Source of the DNA: Apostichopus japonicus
Lineage: Eukaryota; Echinodermata; Holothuroidea; Aspidochirotida; Stichopodidae
Assembly (NCBI RefSeq): GCF_037975245.1
Contig: NC_092580.1
Coordinates: 14,669,001 to 14,733,000 of the forward strand
Length of the DNA stretch: 64,000 nt
Direction: 5' to 3'
Below the pieces are notes generated by a model. It worked only from the letters and a program-made list of their open reading frames with translations, was not told the origin of the DNA and ran no database searches. The position numbers and the translations under genes were made by a program. Position 1 is the stretch's first letter. Each line of letters begins with the position of its first letter. Below, piece by piece: positions 61,001-64,000 of this stretch.

Positions 61001-63702
61001 ACAAAGGGTTAGTAATTCACTAACTGACCATCAGAAAGTTCCGGTTCCCTCCACCATGTCATATGCATATTTGTAAGACTCGACTATTTATTGGCAACGA
61101 CCAGGTTTAAGTCACTGATAAGGATTGCACACTATAAAAGCCTTTTTGCCATGATGTTCCAATTATTGATAAAGATTTCAGAGGGTTAATGGTGGGTCTC
61201 TGTTCAATCGAGTCACTCAGGTGAACCATATGAAGCCATTAACATTTCCCTTACCTAAACTCAGAGCTACCAAATCGGTTCTGTCACCAACTTTATTATC
61301 ATTATTATCAAAAATTATGAATGAAAGGTACATGGCTTTTTACCCATTTAACAACTGCAAATTACTTTTGAGAACTTATTGCCAAAAAATTAAATTCCCT
61401 AAAATCCTCCAGCATGTCACAAAAGAAATTAAGTCATCTTTGAGACCACTTGAAGTCCCGGAGACAACATTCTGACCAGCGCCCAGTTTTAATTTCCCTA
61501 CATGGAGGGGGACAATAATTGTCTGAAGAACATCAAATTTTTTTTTCATGCATTGATCATAGATTGAAACCTTTTGTGCAAATGATTTTAAACCAACATG
61601 GGATTTCGTTGATTGGTAATTTTTTATCTGTTCTTGTAAATTCTAAGTACAGAGTACATTGACAGCCAAGCAATTATTCCAAATGTATCACATTTGGAGA
61701 ATAAATCAACAAGAAGATTAAAAAAGGGAAAAAAAGCAAAAAGCTTTTTTTTTTAAAGAACACTTAAGGTGATAACATCACAGACCACCTACCATGATTC
61801 ACTTCCTGGCCAGTCAGAAATAGGTTACATTAAATCAACCATATCTCAAGTTTATAGAAACAAAGACATTTGAGATGTGTGCAATATTTTTCATGTTAAG
61901 GTAAAGTGTTGTACTGTCTTCCACATTAAACACCCCTCTAAAGCAATGTCATAATTACAAACATGATGGAGCAGTAAACAAACCTTCTGGCTTATAGCAG
62001 GCCCTGACTTCATCTGGTTTAGCTACATCGTCAGCAATCTTTCCCCATGTAATGTTGAGAAATTCCTTACCGGCTAAGTTCAAGGTTGGCTGACCAGGCA
62101 TTTGAGGCTCTATTAGATTGAAAAAAAAAGAAGGAATGGCTGTTGAATGGCAACCTCCTGGCAGATTTTACCACTTTAATAATATTAGATCCACTTTACA
62201 GTAAAATACATAAAGAAAAATAAACTGTTCCTAGATATACTTAAAATTCAATTTGAAGAGAACATGACATGTTTTTACAGCAAGGCAGAAACTGCATCAT
62301 CCAGATTGCAAAGTAACGGAACACAGACAACCTAACACTGATTCTACTCAAGGAGGCAGAGTTTTCAAGACATATTTTTTTACTTTTTGGAGTCCAAAGA
62401 GCAAATTTTGTTTTCCGAAAAGAGGGAACAAAATACCAACTTTAGAATGACTAATATGTACCCAAAAAAAAAACAGATTTGGGCAAGTAAAACTCCCATT
62501 TAGGTATTACATACAACCTACCACTATTGTATATTTTCAGGGACTCCAAAGTGATACCAAGTTATCATTTCATCTAATTGAGGATAATTAGTTACAATGT
62601 AATCTGAATTTGATGTGCACAACTAAAGTTGATTTTGGTTGCCAAAACAGAACTCTGGATGTCTCGGACAATAATTAAATATTTGCCCTGCTGCTATAAA
62701 AAAATTTCCCTATTAACATTCTTGAACTGAGCAATGCTGTGCTTCCTTGAATGGTGAAAGCCATTTACTAACAAAACTGATTTTACATCATGACTGAAAC
62801 AGAGTATTACTTTTATTTCAAAACCTTATAAAGTATGAACCAAACGCAAATACCATATCTGGCACAACTTGTACACACTTTTGTAAGGATGGAAATTACC
62901 ATTACATTACATTTCCTTCTTCATTGAAACATCTACACAGCTCATTAATTAAAGCGATGGACATCTCAGGTACAGCTAAAGATAATAAGGTATCATGTTT
63001 CATTACTGTCTGCATTTTGTAGAGATAAGCAGAAAAATTCTCTTGCAAGCAACGGAAAGTTAACTTTTTCAGAGCGCGGCACGCGGTTTGGGGCGAGTCT
63101 TCAATGCCTTAAAATTCAAAGCTTGCAATATGTAGCTATTTTTAGCCAACATTAATGTACTTCAGTTGTATAGGAAAAATACACCAGCATCGATCTACTC
63201 TTGATGGGTACAAATAATTTTTGTCTTTTTTCTTCCTTGACTATATCTACTTAACTTGTAAGGCTCATTGTCTATGCAGTTAGAGCAGCTTGAGAAATGT
63301 TAACGTAATGGAAGTCACTTTATCAACTAAGGCAATGAAAGCAAAATCCCTCAACTGGGTTGTAATTTCAGAATCGGGTAATATCAACGTCCGGCGGGCA
63401 CCTGGACACCCGATGCAAACACCATTGCACACAATCATCATTCGGCAAGTGGTTAAAATTGGTGACATACAAGGCCGGGTTAAAATGAGCATTTTATAAA
63501 AACTTCAAAGCATATATCTTACTCCCTGCAGCTGCTGTTGTGGTGTCTCTCTTGGCTGGAGCGCTGTCTCCAACTCTAGTATAGGCGGTAATAAACACTT
63601 CATACTTGGTGTCTGGTTCGACATCTTCCATTCTAGAACTCAGTATATCTGGATTCTCAAAGGTCTCGTTGTGCCAGACACTGATAGTGTCATCATCATC
63701 AT
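58008..63702 (-). CDS. L1-family neural cell adhesion molecule (neuroglian/NrCAM/neurofascin type), 3' six exons
   Basis: Exons, in transcription order: 63702-63523, 62109-61984, 60671-60504, 59524-59399, 58549-58468 and 58212-58008, in phase throughout, about 262 C-terminal residues. The first exon ends one fibronectin III domain (KYEVFITAYTRVGDSAP). The next two form the last domain (FLNITWGKIADD, then KYVVFLEFKNKEGIA). Exon four gives a membrane span (WLIAIICIIILLLLIILIVC) and the family KGGKY juxtamembrane motif. The last two give the cytoplasmic tail: VSDKEKQLKDENAPLK, GDSLKEY and FNEEGSFIEEYHD, the ankyrin-binding site, usually FIGQY. The product should be a type I neuronal or epithelial surface adhesion protein tethered to spectrin through ankyrin. 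It ends STFV, a class I PDZ-ligand form like the SFV end of NrCAM. Immunoglobulin domains and earlier fibronectin domains lie right of the window. Confidence 0.93.
62954..63113 (+). mobile_element. Partial copy of the CTTAAAGG MITE family in an L1-family intron
   Basis: It begins at AAAGCGATGGACATCTCAGG (an internal block) and ends GGGGCGAGTCTTCAATGCCTTAA, so only the right half is present. Confidence 0.75.
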
Positions 63703-64000
63703 CTTAATTAATAAGATATCCAAAGCAAATGAAATGAAAGAAAACCATTCAGCAAACAATTTCAAAAGAGTCAACAGATAAGAAAGTTTATTCAAAAGAC
63801 AACTAGTATATTCAATTCAGATTGGGAGGGGAGGATTGAGGGGGGGGGGTGTAACACTTGTGTGCACTACCTTTACCTTGAACACATGAAAATCTGCATC
63901 TATCCAAAGTATGGCAAAGTTTTCTTTAATTTTGAATTACTCATCACAGGATTTCTTCAAAATCAAGAAAATCAATGAAACCATTTCATAATTCGAAAAA

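Overview
This 64 kb window is animal nuclear DNA: AT-rich, with compact coding exons split by long introns with GT..AG splice sites, tRNA-derived SINEs, LINE remnants, several families of small inverted-repeat DNA transposons and many G/C homopolymer runs. The mix of genes and mobile elements (THAP and P2X7-C-terminal-like domains in a TTAA-flanked transposon, CR1/L2-like LINE pieces) suggests an invertebrate deuterostome. An echinoderm such as a sea cucumber is my best guess, but the species cannot be proved from the sequence alone.

Layout. 2-14.3 kb (+): the last five coding exons of a PRMT6-like protein arginine methyltransferase; earlier exons lie left of the window. Its first intron in the window holds a 724-bp inverted-repeat element and a decayed LINE. 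The LINE is split by a 3.16-kb TTAA-flanked, Kolobok-like transposon with broken P2X7-C-terminal-like and THAP coding pieces facing each other. 14.3-17.7 kb: degenerate 140-190 bp tandem repeats and C-rich DNA. 17.7-18.2 kb (-): an intact single-exon 151-residue coiled-coil protein. 21.6-25.7 kb (-): a complete four-exon secreted carboxylesterase of 561 residues with an intact catalytic triad. 30.1-34.4 kb (+): an adducin-like locus with a recognisable aldolase-like exon and the MARCKS-type C-terminus, but lacking expected exons and with reading-frame breaks. 35.7-36.7 kb: a hAT-type element containing a second hAT-type element, each with a perfect 8-bp target duplication. 38-40.5 kb: four 606-bp tandem satellite units, followed by an inverted satellite fragment and three tandem tRNA-like SINE units. 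43.6-47.1 kb (-): weak exon candidates of an unidentified coiled-coil gene. 52-53 kb: two more inverted-repeat elements. 58.0-63.7 kb (-): the 3' half of an L1-family neural cell adhesion molecule (last fibronectin III domains, membrane span, ankyrin-binding tail).

The host genes do not form a pathway. Adducin and the L1-type molecule both belong to the spectrin-ankyrin membrane skeleton, but in the absence of synteny data their proximity may be chance. The window's most unusual content is its layered transposon history.
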